From IMG/VR virus record IMGVR_UViG_3300006888_000002, positions 1 through 23,995 of that record: a DNA stretch of 23,995 bases, one strand, 5' to 3'. Made by a program: the position numbers and the translations under genes. Source of the DNA: a virus. This document shows, piece by piece, positions 1 through 6,357 of this stretch (position 1 is its first letter; each line of letters begins with the position of its first letter). The notes beneath the pieces were generated by a model. That model had not been told where the DNA came from, made no database searches, and saw only the letters and a program-made list of their open reading frames with translations.

Positions 1-247
1 CAGCCAGAATCCGGAAGTACTCCACCGTCCCTGCCGCCATCGCCATAGAGGTTGCCAGCGCCGTCGGAGCGGTCCCAAGAGCCACTCTCACGTCATCCAC
101 CGCTGATACACGCACGATCGTATCATTAGATGCGTCAAACACAGCGGAAGCCGCAGACGCAGAAGTCCCGTCCAGCTCGACATTGCTGGAGGGGGCCAGA
201 GCCGGGATGTCCTGGCCGTTCATGCTTTCCGGAAAGTTAGGCAACAT
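1..247 (-). CDS. Small beta-rich phage virion protein, C-terminus cut by the window edge
   Basis: The frame is open from an ATG at 247 to the window edge, giving 82 residues. The start follows a purine-rich ribosome site (GAGGGGGCAAAG). A second in-frame ATG lies at 223. The start overlaps the end of the putative holin gene by 11 nt, so the two are probably coupled. The protein is rich in Ala, Ser and Val. Its pattern (ASAASAVFDA, then VRVSAVDDVRVALGT, then AGTVEYFRI) resembles a widespread class of roughly 100-residue phage proteins of beta-sandwich type found among head and tail genes; this is recognition by pattern, not by alignment. Function is unknown. The secreted-looking protein at 2864-3253 has a comparable C-terminal region. 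Confidence 0.75.
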   Translation of the reverse strand, partial: MLPNFPESMNGQDIPALAPSSNVELDGTSASAASAVFDASNDTIVRVSAVDDVRVALGTAPTALATSMAMAAGTVEYFRILA

Positions 248-485
248 CTTTGCCCCCTCTGTCCAGGATCATCCCAAACAGCCATTTCTGATACTGATTC
301 GCGGTAAAGAATATGATCAGCAGGATCAGTTGAAATCCCGCCCACTGCACGAATGTAGCCCCCAAAGGCCCGGCCATCACGGCCCCCAAAGTAGTTCCCA
401 CCGCGAAGGCACACACCTTCACGCTCACCAGCTTCCTCAGCAGCGCCATCACGATCGCCGCCAGCTCGCTAAAAAATCTCTTCAT
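237..485 (-). CDS. Probable holin (small membrane protein)
   Basis: This encodes 82 residues with a basic N-terminus, a Gly/Ala-rich hydrophobic stretch at about residues 24-48 and a second at about 49-63 (QLILLIIFF), then a charged tail. This fits a two-helix inner-membrane protein of class II holin size. The ATG at 485 overlaps the stop of the endolysin gene (ATGA), so translation is probably coupled. Position directly after the endolysin is the main reason for the holin call; no family-specific motif was recognised. It could instead be another small phage membrane protein. Confidence 0.6.
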   Translation of the reverse strand: MKRFFSELAAIVMALLRKLVSVKVCAFAVGTTLGAVMAGPLGATFVQWAGFQLILLIIFFTANQYQKWLFGMILDRGGKDVA

Positions 486-1093
486 TTCTTGCTCCCTTTC
501 TTTTCAGTTTTTGCCACGCTTTTGGCAACATCCACCTCGTTGTCATTCCCGCTCCCCTTGTCATTCCCGCGGAGGCGGGAATCCAGCCCATCAATCCGCG
601 CCATCTGCGCATCAATCTGCGCAATCTGCGGGAACCCCTGCCGGATATCGGCAGCCAGCTTCACCACATCCCGCGTATAGCTCGGAGCAGTCGCATACCT
701 CCCGCCCCTGGGCCGCCTAAAGTCATGCCGTTCCATCATCTCCACGCTCACCACCTCGCCTTCTCCCGGCCACCGGTATTCCCGCGCCATCAGCCGGAAA
801 TACACGTCTATCCCAGCCTCATAACTGGCAAAGAAGCGGTTCCGTCCGTCATCCACATTCCCCACGTTAAAGATGTTGCGCGTCTTCCGGCTGCGCTTAG
901 CCGCGGGATTGCACCCGAAGTGGCACTCCAGGATCCCCTGCGCCAGTGCCAGTTCAGGTTCCACCTTATAGCGTTCCGCGCCTTTCAGCAGCGCCTCAGC
1001 TATCTTGTCCAGGTCCCAGTCGATCACCGCTTTCTTGCCAAAGGCATCGATGCAGCGCTTCTGGATCACCCGCTTCACGTCGTCTCGGTTCAT
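482..1093 (-). CDS. Endolysin, glucosaminidase-like domain with repeat-encoded C-terminal tail
   Basis: This encodes 203 residues. Residues 26-145 look like a glucosaminidase-type (PF01832-like) lysozyme fold: ELALAQGILECHFG carries the probable catalytic Glu56, followed by the family signature TRNIFNVG and a closing RYATAPSYTRDVVKL segment. Such enzymes cleave the glycan strands of peptidoglycan, and here would act in lysis with the adjacent holin. The start follows a strong GAGGAGG site. Residues about 153-203 are not typical of the family. They are translations of repeat A (FPQIAQIDAQMARID), repeat B ([10 protein letters not shown]) and repeat H, so the original C-terminus has been extended or replaced by repeats. 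Confidence 0.82.
   Translation of the reverse strand: MNRDDVKRVIQKRCIDAFGKKAVIDWDLDKIAEALLKGAERYKVEPELALAQGILECHFGCNPAAKRSRKTRNIFNVGNVDDGRNRFFASYEAGIDVYFRLMAREYRWPGEGEVVSVEMMERHDFRRPRGGRYATAPSYTRDVVKLAADIRQGFPQIAQIDAQMARIDGLDSRLRGNDKGSGNDNEVDVAKSVAKTEKKGSKK
509..529 (+). repeat. Repeat H copy inside the endolysin gene
   Basis: This 21-bp element matches TTTTGCC-N10-CAAC and contains an internal TTGCCA/TTGGCAA dyad. Three further copies lie in the non-coding right arm at 23705, 23748 and 23789. Here it is translated as part of the endolysin tail (VAKSVAK). Confidence 0.75.
541..590 (+). repeat. Repeat B (palindromic CATTCCCGC/GCGGGAAT element), tandem partial plus full copy
   Basis: A truncated copy (TGTCATTCCCGC) is followed by a complete copy whose arms ATTCCCGC and GCGGGAAT can form a hairpin. 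The same truncated-then-complete arrangement occurs at 5331-5381 and inside the transposase gene at 19877-20001. All copies have the same orientation. Confidence 0.9.
593..635 (+). repeat. Repeat A copy, inside the endolysin gene
   Basis: Four imperfect 9-10 nt units of the AATCYGCGY type end in ATCTGCGGGAA. It is translated in the endolysin C-terminus on the opposite strand. Other copies are near 1109, 2153, 2740, 5384, 6972, 7473, 10277, 16240, 16677, 17864, 18092 and 20616, all in the same orientation. Confidence 0.9.
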
Positions 1094-1152
1094 CTAAACC
1101 TCCTCTCTATCCGCGATATCCGCGCACCATCCGCGTAATCTGCGGGAAACAC
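1090..1152 (-). CDS. Putative relay mini-ORF before the endolysin (repeat A)
   Basis: A 20-codon frame starts at GTG and reads FPADYAD through repeat A. It ends at a TGA overlapping the endolysin start (ATGA). The ribosome site before the GTG is weak. It matches the exact relay ORFs on the plus strand and before MuB, but the GTG start makes this the weaker case. Confidence 0.3.
   Translation of the reverse strand: MFPADYADGARISRIERRFR
1109..1150 (+). repeat. Repeat A copy between TM/coiled-coil gene and endolysin
   Basis: Four units (ATCCGCGAT, ATCCGCGCACC, ATCCGCGTA, ATCTGCGGGAAA) fill most of the 68-nt gap. On the minus strand the array ends directly at the GAGAGGAGG ribosome site of the endolysin. 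Confidence 0.9.
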
Positions 1153-1161
1153 CTGTGCTTC

Positions 1162-1422
1162 TCAACTTCCCCCTCCCCTTCTGCTCAGCCGGCCCTCTTT
1201 CATCAGGCACAGCTCCCATTTAGCCAGCTCGTCACTGATGACCTGACGCAACTTCTCTTCACCCATCTGCTCTGCCTGCTTCAGCTCCATCAGCCGCACC
1301 CGTTCTTGCAAAGCGTCCTGGATAGCTTGCCGCCTGGTATATTGAAACATCACCCAGCCGCTGATCAGGCTCGCCACGATTCCGGCCACCAGAGCGATTA
1401 CGTTCAAGGCTTCGGCTTGCAT
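1162..1422 (-). CDS. Small single-TM, coiled-coil protein of the lysis region
   Basis: This encodes 86 residues: a hydrophobic helix at about 7-28 (VIALVAGIVASLISGWVMF), then a long charged helix rich in Glu, Gln, Arg and Lys, likely coiled coil, and a Gly-rich end. The ATG lies 2 nt after the stop of the preceding virion gene, with a GAGGG stretch just upstream. Topology and position next to endolysin and holin would suit a spanin-like or other accessory lysis protein, but no family was recognised. Confidence 0.65.
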   Translation of the reverse strand: MQAEALNVIALVAGIVASLISGWVMFQYTRRQAIQDALQERVRLMELKQAEQMGEEKLRQVISDELAKWELCLMKEGRLSRRGGGS

Positions 1423-1424
1423 AC

Positions 1425-2141
1425 CTACGCTTCCCTCGCCACAAAGTTCACCACGTTATCCGCATTAGTCACCACCTCTGGATCAATGGCTTCCCAGGTG
1501 CTGCCACTCTTGGTCGCGCTCAGGGTCAGATCGCTCAGGAAGTTATGCGCCAGGATCAGATAATTGCCATCCTTATCCGTGTGATCCTCATAGAGCGTGG
1601 ATTCCAGTTGAGCTGCCACCACCACGTCGGCAACGGGTGTCACGCCGTCACTGGCATACACTGTCCCGGTGATTAGTATCGGCTTCTGATCGGCCAGCAA
1701 CACCATGATCGCCACCGCGCCGTTATCGATCGATCCCACCGCCAGATTACGCGCGCCCACCAGCTTGATCACCCGGCTCTCACCGCTTGTGACCATGTGA
1801 CTCACGCTCACTTTCACGCCATAGGCCACCGCCACCACGGTCCGGATGCTGGGGTTATAGAACAGCACGTCGCACAGCCGGTTGTCAAATTCACTCTTCA
1901 GCCAGGCCAGCTCAGTGGCATCGGTGCGGAATGTCCCGCTTTCGATCTCCACCTTTTCGCCGTCCACCCCCTGGGTACCATCACCCAGATCAACGGTCTG
2001 CGGCACGATCTTGATCCCAGCCTTCAGCTCCGGATACTCCAGCCGGTCCCAGTCATCCAGCACATTATCGTTCCCCTGCAGATCCGTGAAATCTATCGGA
2101 GTAGCCGTCCTGCGGATATATACATCAAAGTATTGTTTCAT
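1425..2141 (-). CDS. Virion protein, paralogue of the 2264-2728 product with an added C-terminal Ig/CarboxypepD-like domain
   Basis: This encodes 238 residues. The first ~150 align by eye with the neighbouring 154-residue protein: both begin with YF-x-x-VY-x-RTA or a close variant, share GDGT...V.GE.V.IE and CDVLFYNP / VDVLFYDP, and have a matching TSGE.RVIKL.G.RN / TSGEDPVITLGGTRK segment. Residues ~155-238 form an extra domain (ITGTVYASDGVTPVADVVV, then DKDGNYLI) with the pattern of carboxypeptidase-regulatory/Ig-like beta domains often appended to tail tube or decoration proteins. A tail tube or head decoration role is inference from position after the capsid gene. The ribosome site is AAGGAG, 5 nt before ATG. 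Confidence 0.75.
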   Translation of the reverse strand: MKQYFDVYIRRTATPIDFTDLQGNDNVLDDWDRLEYPELKAGIKIVPQTVDLGDGTQGVDGEKVEIESGTFRTDATELAWLKSEFDNRLCDVLFYNPSIRTVVAVAYGVKVSVSHMVTSGESRVIKLVGARNLAVGSIDNGAVAIMVLLADQKPILITGTVYASDGVTPVADVVVAAQLESTLYEDHTDKDGNYLILAHNFLSDLTLSATKSGSTWEAIDPEVVTNADNVVNFVAREA

Positions 2142-2152
2142 TTCATCTCCTT

Positions 2153-2196
2153 AATCTGCGAAATCAGCGCAACAATCCGCGTAATCTGCGGGAAAT
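2153..2196 (+). repeat. Repeat A copy between the paralogous virion genes
   Basis: Four units end in ATCTGCGGGAAA. On the coding (minus) strand the array runs straight into the AAGGAG ribosome site of the downstream gene (GCAGATTAAGGAG). Confidence 0.9.
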
Positions 2197-2229
2197 CAGG
2201 GAAACCCTGGCGAAAAACATAAAGCGGTT

Positions 2230-2256
2230 AAGGGGCAGGCTCACTGCCCGCCCCTT
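2230..2256 (-). terminator. Hairpin between the two paralogous virion genes, possible terminator or processing site
   Basis: An 11-bp GC-rich stem with a 5-nt loop lies 8 nt after the stop of the upstream gene. In the minus-strand RNA the only non-Watson-Crick position is a G-U wobble (it would be A-C in plus-strand RNA), supporting a minus-strand function. No strong T-run follows, so it may be an mRNA end stabiliser or partial terminator that sets gene ratios. Confidence 0.55.
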
Positions 2257-2263
2257 CATGAGT

Positions 2264-2728
2264 CTAACTAACCGCAATGATCTGGAACGGCGTTCCGGTG
2301 ATTCCAGCCCCCGCTTTGCGAGTTCCACCCAGGGTGATCACGGGATCCTCACCGCTGGTGATGTTGAGCTGCGGATAAGCCCGCACTCCGAAAGCCGCGA
2401 AAGCCACAGTCGGCTGCTCCGGGTCATAGAAGAGCACATCCACTTTCGCGTTCAGAAATGCGCTGCGGATAGTGCCGTAGTTTGCACCGGTAAAGTCTTT
2501 GATTCCGATTTCCACCGGTACCTGCTCTCCGCTCACGCGCTCGGTGCCGTCGCCCATCGGGTCTTTACCATCCGGCTCCAGGCCCAGCTTGGCCTTGTCG
2601 GCCACTGCGCCCACCAAAGCGGTCCAGCCGCTAAAGGTATAGTCCGGGTAGCTTCCACCCTTGGTTAGTGTGCTTACCACAGCCGCGGCCGTACGGTAAT
2701 ACACATTCTTAAAGTATTGTCGGTTCAT
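2264..2728 (-). CDS. Virion protein, single-domain paralogue (tail tube or decoration candidate)
   Basis: This encodes 154 residues from the ATG at 2728, which sits 5 nt after AAGGAG as in its paralogue; an ATG at 2731 is also possible but too close to that site. Conserved with the 1425-2141 product are RTA near the N-terminus, GDGTERVSGEQVPVEIG, VDVLFYDPEQPTVAFAAFG and TSGEDPVITLGGTRK. The protein is beta-rich, with no signal peptide or TM segment. The position after capsid genes and the presence of a longer sister with an Ig-like domain suggest a major virion component such as a tail tube or decoration protein. This is inference. Confidence 0.72.
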   Translation of the reverse strand: MNRQYFKNVYYRTAAAVVSTLTKGGSYPDYTFSGWTALVGAVADKAKLGLEPDGKDPMGDGTERVSGEQVPVEIGIKDFTGANYGTIRSAFLNAKVDVLFYDPEQPTVAFAAFGVRAYPQLNITSGEDPVITLGGTRKAGAGITGTPFQIIAVS

Positions 2729-2739
2729 CATATCTCCTT

Positions 2740-2782
2740 AATCTGCGAAATCTGCGCAGCAATCCGCGCAATCTGCGGGAAA
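2740..2782 (+). repeat. Repeat A copy upstream of the single-domain virion gene
   Basis: It abuts the AAGGAG ribosome site on the minus strand. A 15-codon frame (ATG at 2785, FPADCADCCADFAD) reads through it and stops at the TAA that forms part of TAAGGAG. Confidence 0.9.
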
Positions 2783-2789
2783 CATCCCC

Positions 2790-2828
2790 AAAAAGGCACG
2801 GGGGCTTGGATTTCAGGTCCAGCCCCCG
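2790..2828 (-). terminator. Rho-independent terminator downstream of the secreted-looking beta protein
   Basis: On the minus strand a stem of about 11 bp (arms CGGGGGCTGGA and TCCAAGCCCCCG, one bulge) is followed by TGCCTTTTT. It lies 36 nt after the stop at 2864 and would end part of the capsid transcript before the paralogous virion genes. Confidence 0.72.
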
Positions 2829-2863
2829 CCACCCTTGAGGAGCACGGGGTCGTCAGGCGTTGG

Positions 2864-3253
2864 CTAAAGTCTATGCCAAACAAAGTAAATTGTCGCAGCC
2901 GTTGCAGTTGCCACTCTGCGCACATATAAGGCGGTCATTCGGCTGATGCTCATTCTGATTGGAACGTTGGCGGGTAGGATGGCATGCGCCCCGGCGTCAG
3001 TACTGGCGTCTTCGCCAATCGCGCACAGAGCGGTAGCCCACACTGTCACTTCCACTGCTCCGGCCGGAGGTGTAACGGTCTGATATGCGGTGCTTACCAC
3101 ATACAGACTGTCGCTCTGGAAGGAACTGCAAAACGGCATCGGAATCCCGTTCAGGTCCATCTTGAGGGTCTGAGCCTGCGCCTCCATCGGAAGCAGCAGC
3201 CCCATCATCACCACAAGCAGCCCCAGGATCAGGGTAAGATTGAGCTTTCTCAT
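2864..3253 (-). CDS. Signal-peptide-bearing beta-rich protein in the capsid gene cluster
   Basis: This encodes 129 residues from the ATG at 3253, 4 nt after a perfect AGGAGG; the GTG one codon earlier is too close to that site. Residues 1-28 look like a cleavable signal peptide (MRKLN, a Leu/Val/Met core, then PMEAQAQ). The mature part is beta-rich, has three Cys, and ends with a segment (ILPANVPIRMSISRM ... ATIYFVWHRL) like those in small phage decoration or fibre proteins. An export signal on a gene next to the major capsid gene is odd. It could be a moron altering the host surface, a lipid-associated virion protein, or a host protein captured by the phage. Function is unknown. Confidence 0.7.
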   Translation of the reverse strand: MRKLNLTLILGLLVVMMGLLLPMEAQAQTLKMDLNGIPMPFCSSFQSDSLYVVSTAYQTVTPPAGAVEVTVWATALCAIGEDASTDAGAHAILPANVPIRMSISRMTALYVRRVATATAATIYFVWHRL

Positions 3254-3261
3254 CACCCCTC

Positions 3262-4119
3262 CTATGCCACGTCTTTCCGGAAGCCTACCAGATAGGTATC
3301 TTCCTGCACCACACCACCGAAGACGCTCCAGATGGAGACCTCTTCCCCGGGGAGTTTGGGCAGCGGACCGTTCATGCTTTCCATCTCCTGGTTGCGGCCA
3401 AAGCCGAAAGTAGCCATGGAATAGAACAGGGCCACGGCCAGGGTGCCGTTGGTGCGGCTCCAGGCGTTGGTCACCAGGGGAACGTCCGCCAGGATCACGT
3501 CAAATCCCAGGCAACGTCCGATCACGCCGTCACGCATGGCGGTGGTATCGGCGATCTTGTCACGGGAGATGAAGTCCGGGATGTCGAAGAGGTCGCTTTC
3601 CAGGGTGGCATGAATGGCGCAGTATCGCCCGCGGGTGGGAGCCTTCTGCAGATTCAGCTTCTTGCGCGCGGCAATGAAGTCGGCTCTGGTGATCTTGTGA
3701 CCGGTGGTGTCGGCGATGGTGTTTTTGAAGCCACTGGTGGAGCTCAGCCCGTCGATCATGGTCTCCATGATGAAGGCGTCGTAGCCGTCCAGGATGGTGT
3801 CACCGGCATCCGCGGTCAGGCTGCCCATCATGTCCACGCTCGCCTGCGCGGCATCGATGCTGTTGAGGTTGAAGACCACCCCTTTGCGCTGGGCAAATTC
3901 GAAGCTGATGGATCCCTTGGTGGGGTCATCCGCGGTGGTCACGGGGAAGCTCTGGAGTGTGAGTCCGCTCAGCTTCGGGCCGTTATAGGTGTTGGCTTTG
4001 GTTCCCAGGCACAACGGAGTATAGTCCATCACGCTGTTCACGATGCGTTGCTTTTCCTGCAGAGCGGCTTTGATGCGCTCGAGGGTCTTGTCATTCCAGA
4101 TTTGCGGGAAAAATCCCAT
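3262..4119 (-). CDS. Major capsid protein (Mu gpT counterpart)
   Basis: This encodes 285 residues, within the usual range of major head subunits. It is assigned by position directly after a Mu gpI-type protease/scaffold gene and by overall character: soluble, alpha/beta, no TM, N-terminal helical segment (TLERIKAALQEKQRIVNSVMDYTP), and a C-terminal part with many beta stretches ending in EDTYLVGFRKDVA. The segment SDLFDIPDFISRDKIADTTAMRDGVIG, closed by CLGFDVILADV, resembles the way other phage coat proteins describe a capsid core. AGGAGG lies 5 nt before the ATG and overlaps the end of the protease gene, indicating strong coupled translation. Assignment as coat protein is likely; subfamily is uncertain. 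Confidence 0.82.
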   Translation of the reverse strand: MGFFPQIWNDKTLERIKAALQEKQRIVNSVMDYTPLCLGTKANTYNGPKLSGLTLQSFPVTTADDPTKGSISFEFAQRKGVVFNLNSIDAAQASVDMMGSLTADAGDTILDGYDAFIMETMIDGLSSTSGFKNTIADTTGHKITRADFIAARKKLNLQKAPTRGRYCAIHATLESDLFDIPDFISRDKIADTTAMRDGVIGRCLGFDVILADVPLVTNAWSRTNGTLAVALFYSMATFGFGRNQEMESMNGPLPKLPGEEVSIWSVFGGVVQEDTYLVGFRKDVA

Positions 4120-4120
4120 C

Positions 4121-4528
4121 CTATCCTCCTAAGTAGGCCTTACGTAAGGCCTCGAAACGTTCGGGGTTTTCGGTCTTCAGCGCCATCATCTCGCTGGGTC
4201 TTTGGAGCAGCGCTGCATATTCCGCCTTTAGATCTTCGGCCTTTCCGCCGTTCTGAGGCACCACGGCCAGCTTTCCCAAATCCGGGATCACGTTGCAGGC
4301 GATGAACTTGCCGAATGCTTCCTTTCCCTGCTTGGCCATCATCAGGCCCACTTCCTTCTGAGCCGGTAACAGCTTCTTGGCGGCAATGGCATCTTCCACC
4401 ATGCGAATCTGTTCCGTCTCTGCCAGCACTGCGTCCTTGGCCGCAATCTGCGTCTCAAGCTCGCTAATGCGAATGTCCTTGGCCGCCACATCTACCTTGA
4501 GCTGGGCAACTTGCTCTTCGAGCGTCAT
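4121..4528 (-). CDS. Internal-start scaffold protein (Mu gpZ counterpart)
   Basis: An in-frame ATG at 4528 inside the protease gene is preceded by a perfect AAGGAG at a 6-nt spacing, which is hard to explain unless it is used. The 135-residue product begins MTLEEQVAQLKVD and is a long heptad-rich helix for about 60 residues, followed by a compact C-terminal region ending RFEALRKAYLGG. Mu makes scaffold Z from an internal start of gene I, and the same arrangement is seen here. The product would be made in excess over the protease and line the prohead interior. Confidence 0.8.
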   Translation of the reverse strand: MTLEEQVAQLKVDVAAKDIRISELETQIAAKDAVLAETEQIRMVEDAIAAKKLLPAQKEVGLMMAKQGKEAFGKFIACNVIPDLGKLAVVPQNGGKAEDLKAEYAALLQRPSEMMALKTENPERFEALRKAYLGG

Positions 4529-5092
4529 ACTTTTCTCCTTGTTGCCCGCTTCCGCAGGCTGGTTGTTGGGGGTGCCGGAGGTCCCGGCTGGGGTGCCGAT
4601 CTCCAGGTCGGCAGACTTTCTACCGTGTGAGCCATGCCTGCTATTGATGATCGGCTCCAAATCATCACGAAAATAGGGGGTGTTTGTCATCGCCACGCTG
4701 TGCACGCTGCAGCCTATCCAGCTATCGGTGTGAGGATCCCGGTCGTCAAAGCAGATCACGGGCGAAAGATACCGGTAAGCCTTGCTCTCCAGATACCCCT
4801 TAGCCTCATCAGTCCACTCCAGATCGGTGGCCCACACGCCGTTATCCCGCAGCTCCAGCTTGCCGATCCATCCAGCCGCGGGAGCGGCGGCGCCATTCCC
4901 TGCACAGTTCAGGCTCTGGTGTTCATAATCGATCACCAGCTTGATCCCGAAGCTCTCAAAGTTCCGGATGATGTCCTGGCAATCTTCCGCGGTGATCCGG
5001 AAACCCCGCTCCTTCCACTCGCCAATCGGCACAATGTGGATCTCGCTCGGCAGCTTCCCATCGATCGCGTTGCTCATGCTAAAAACTTTCAT
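4121..5092 (-). CDS. Mu gpI-like prohead protease with scaffold domain
   Basis: This encodes 323 residues. Residues ~15-150 match the Mu I protease family (PF10123-like): IVPIGEWKERGFRIT, the conserved LVIDYEHQSLNC followed by APAAGWI, AYRYLSPV, and the block CSVHSVAMTNTPYF, whose Ser is the likely nucleophile as in related phage proteases. A Gly/Ser/Pro/Asn-rich linker (~155-188) includes a translated repeat K (SADLEIGTPAG). Residues ~189-323 form a coiled-coil scaffold domain that also has its own start. The protein would process the prohead during assembly. The start follows TGGAG, 5 nt upstream of ATG. It is the first gene of the leftward structural operon. Confidence 0.9.
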   Translation of the reverse strand: MKVFSMSNAIDGKLPSEIHIVPIGEWKERGFRITAEDCQDIIRNFESFGIKLVIDYEHQSLNCAGNGAAAPAAGWIGKLELRDNGVWATDLEWTDEAKGYLESKAYRYLSPVICFDDRDPHTDSWIGCSVHSVAMTNTPYFRDDLEPIINSRHGSHGRKSADLEIGTPAGTSGTPNNQPAEAGNKEKSMTLEEQVAQLKVDVAAKDIRISELETQIAAKDAVLAETEQIRMVEDAIAAKKLLPAQKEVGLMMAKQGKEAFGKFIACNVIPDLGKLAVVPQNGGKAEDLKAEYAALLQRPSEMMALKTENPERFEALRKAYLGG

Positions 5093-5195
5093 CTCATCTC
5101 CATTCGTGACTCACTGCGGAGCTCTCACAGTGAAACTCTCACAGCGAAGCTCTCACTTCATGTGCTCCCCTTACCACGCCTCACCCGCGCGAACC

Positions 5196-5217
5196 CCTTT
5201 TATATCGTAACTTACGA
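5196..5217 (-). promoter_or_regulatory. Candidate leftward late promoter with overlapping dyad
   Basis: The gene-free, partly AT-rich stretch 5093-5282 separates the two divergent structural operons. It holds a perfect TCGTAA-C-TTACGA dyad (5205-5217) next to a minus-strand TATAAA (-10-like, 5196-5201) with no convincing -35 box. A -10 without -35 beside a dyad fits an activator-dependent late promoter, as known for Mu Mor and C targets. A short tandem motif (GAAGCTCTCACAG-like, three imperfect copies) lies at 5116-5157. No clear rightward promoter was found. Confidence 0.4.
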
Positions 5218-5282
5218 CACTTTTTCCCAATTTTTTCCATTTCACCCTATCATACCCCCCATCAAACCCATCAGGAGTAATC

Positions 5283-5459
5283 ATGAAATCTGCGCTATCT
5301 ACCATCAATCTGCGAGAGTCGCGCACCCCTTGTCATTCCCGCTCTTCTCTTTGTCATTCCCGCGAAGGCGGGAATCCAGCCCTTAATCCGCGTAATCTGC
5401 GCCCCAATCCGCGTAATCTGCGGGAAACAAATCTGCGGGAAACAAAGGCCACCCCATGA
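5283..5459 (+). CDS. Repeat-built leader ORF coupled to the gp37-like gene
   Basis: This is a complete 58-codon frame with a good ribosome site (AGGAG, 5 nt before ATG). It begins MKSALSTINLRESR and is built entirely of repeat A and B sequence. Its TGA overlaps the ATG of the next gene (ATGA). It could deliver ribosomes to the first structural gene of the rightward operon. Whether the Arg/Asn/Pro-rich peptide has a role of its own is unknown. Confidence 0.45.
   Translation: MKSALSTINLRESRTPCHSRSSLCHSREGGNPALNPRNLRPNPRNLRETNLRETKATP
5331..5443 (+). repeat. Composite array: repeat B (partial, full) followed by repeat A units
   Basis: CATTCCCGC occurs alone, then as a full palindrome ending GCGGGAATCC. 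It is followed by AATCCGCGTAATCTGCG twice and a duplicated ATCTGCGGGAAACAA. It forms the body of the leader ORF at 5283-5459. Confidence 0.9.
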
Positions 5460-5884
5460 CCAAACACCTCATGTCCTGGCTCATCGCCAAGCTCTCCGCC
5501 ACCGCTCTCGGCCTTGCCCAGGTAGAACCCTACGAAGGCCAATTCGAAGATCTCGAAGACACCTCCATCTTCCCGCCGGCTGCCCTCATTGCTATCACCC
5601 GCCTGTCATCCGCCAAAGAGGAAAGCCCCATCCAGCTTAGCTTTATGGCCACCGTTTACCTGGTCACCACCCACATTCACGGCACCTCCACGGATGACAT
5701 GCTGGATCTCATCGATGCGGTCGTCCAAGCTCTCCACGATAAGCCCGTCCGCTATGAACTGGATACCACCCCCTCCATCCCCCCGGACGCCTATTTCGGA
5801 CGCTGCTTCTTCACCGATGGCGATTTCTTCGGCATCATGCCAGGCCTCGCCGTCTATCGCCTCAACTTCACCATCCGCAAATGA
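5456..5884 (+). CDS. Mu gp37-like protein (DUF1834 family)
   Basis: This encodes 142 residues with no signal peptide or TM segment. The order of features (QVEPYEGQFEDLEDTSIFPPAALI near the N-terminus split by short loops, a central LSFMATVYLVTTHIHGTS strand-helix, DLIDAVVQALHDKPV, and a final YRLNFTIRK strand) matches the Mu gp37/DUF1834 family, which works at the head-tail or tail-assembly stage. Its partner gp36-like gene follows, as in Mu. In Mu both lie downstream of the capsid gene; here they lead a separate divergent operon. A weak AAAGG site precedes the ATG, and the start overlaps the leader ORF stop. Confidence 0.75.
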   Translation: MTKHLMSWLIAKLSATALGLAQVEPYEGQFEDLEDTSIFPPAALIAITRLSSAKEESPIQLSFMATVYLVTTHIHGTSTDDMLDLIDAVVQALHDKPVRYELDTTPSIPPDAYFGRCFFTDGDFFGIMPGLAVYRLNFTIRK

Positions 5885-5934
5885 GCACGCCTTTAACCAG
5901 CCGGGACGGCTCTAACCAGCAGGAACTGCTCTAA
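5881..5934 (+). CDS. Short repeat C mini-ORF after the gp37-like gene
   Basis: Seventeen codons start at the ATG overlapping the upstream stop (ATGA) and read MSTPLTSRDGSNQQELL. It stops 30 nt before the next gene, so it does not complete a relay. The near-identical cassette before the portal gene does, because its unit lengths keep the frame. Confidence 0.25.
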   Translation: MSTPLTSRDGSNQQELL

Positions 5935-5959
5935 CCAGCCGCAGGCTCTAACCCAGGAG
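5894..5959 (+). repeat. Repeat C array between gp37- and gp36-like genes
   Basis: Four copies of (CT)YTAACCAGC-type units separated by GGGACGG, AGGAACTG and CGCAGG. The last unit runs into CCAGGAGACC, which supplies the ribosome site of the next gene. A close copy lies at 9037-9120. Confidence 0.9.
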
Positions 5960-5964
5960 ACCAC

Positions 5965-6357
5965 ATGTACTCAACCCTCGACCTCATCACGGCCAAGCTC
6001 GGATCCTTCGCCACCCTCATCACCGCCTCCATGGAAGATGCAGACGTCGAAGGCTTCATCGCCGAAGCGGACAACACCATCGACGGCTACATAGCTGCCG
6101 CCGTCACCCTTCCCTTCACCTCAACCCCCAAGCTCATCACATCCATCTCCACCTCCATAGCCGTCCGCAATCTCTGGGCCCAGAAGCAAGCCAAGACCCT
6201 CCCGGAACACGTCATCAAAGACTATGACAACGCCATCAAACTCCTTGAGATGATCGCCAAAGGCACCATCAAACTCACCGCCCAGGATCACACCTCCGAC
6301 ACCTATAACGACTGTCAATACACCGTCACCACCCGCAACTTCTCGAGTCCCCTATGA
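5965..6357 (+). CDS. Mu gp36-like head-tail connector (DUF1320 family)
   Basis: This encodes 130 residues. It has the typical opening YSTLDLITAKLGSFATLI, then an Asp/Glu-rich helix, EADNTIDGYIAAAVTLPF (the family's DGYLR..Y..P-like region), SIAVRNLWAQ, and a helical block ending in the KLLEMIAKGTIKL motif. Known members are gateway or connector proteins of the head-tail joint. AGGAG, provided by repeat C, lies 6 nt before ATG. It is followed by a relay mini-ORF. Confidence 0.85.
   Translation: MYSTLDLITAKLGSFATLITASMEDADVEGFIAEADNTIDGYIAAAVTLPFTSTPKLITSISTSIAVRNLWAQKQAKTLPEHVIKDYDNAIKLLEMIAKGTIKLTAQDHTSDTYNDCQYTVTTRNFSSPL

Noticed and set aside
183-680. Plus-strand open frames over the lysis genes and similar long antisense frames elsewhere, e.g. 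7428-8480, 9190-10014 and 18270-19538
   Set aside because: They are antisense to well-supported genes, show biased low-complexity composition and lack ribosome sites.
4101-4119. Repeat A remnant at the major capsid start (TTTGCGGGAAAAATCC)
   Set aside because: Only one unit matches; this can be chance within the coding sequence.
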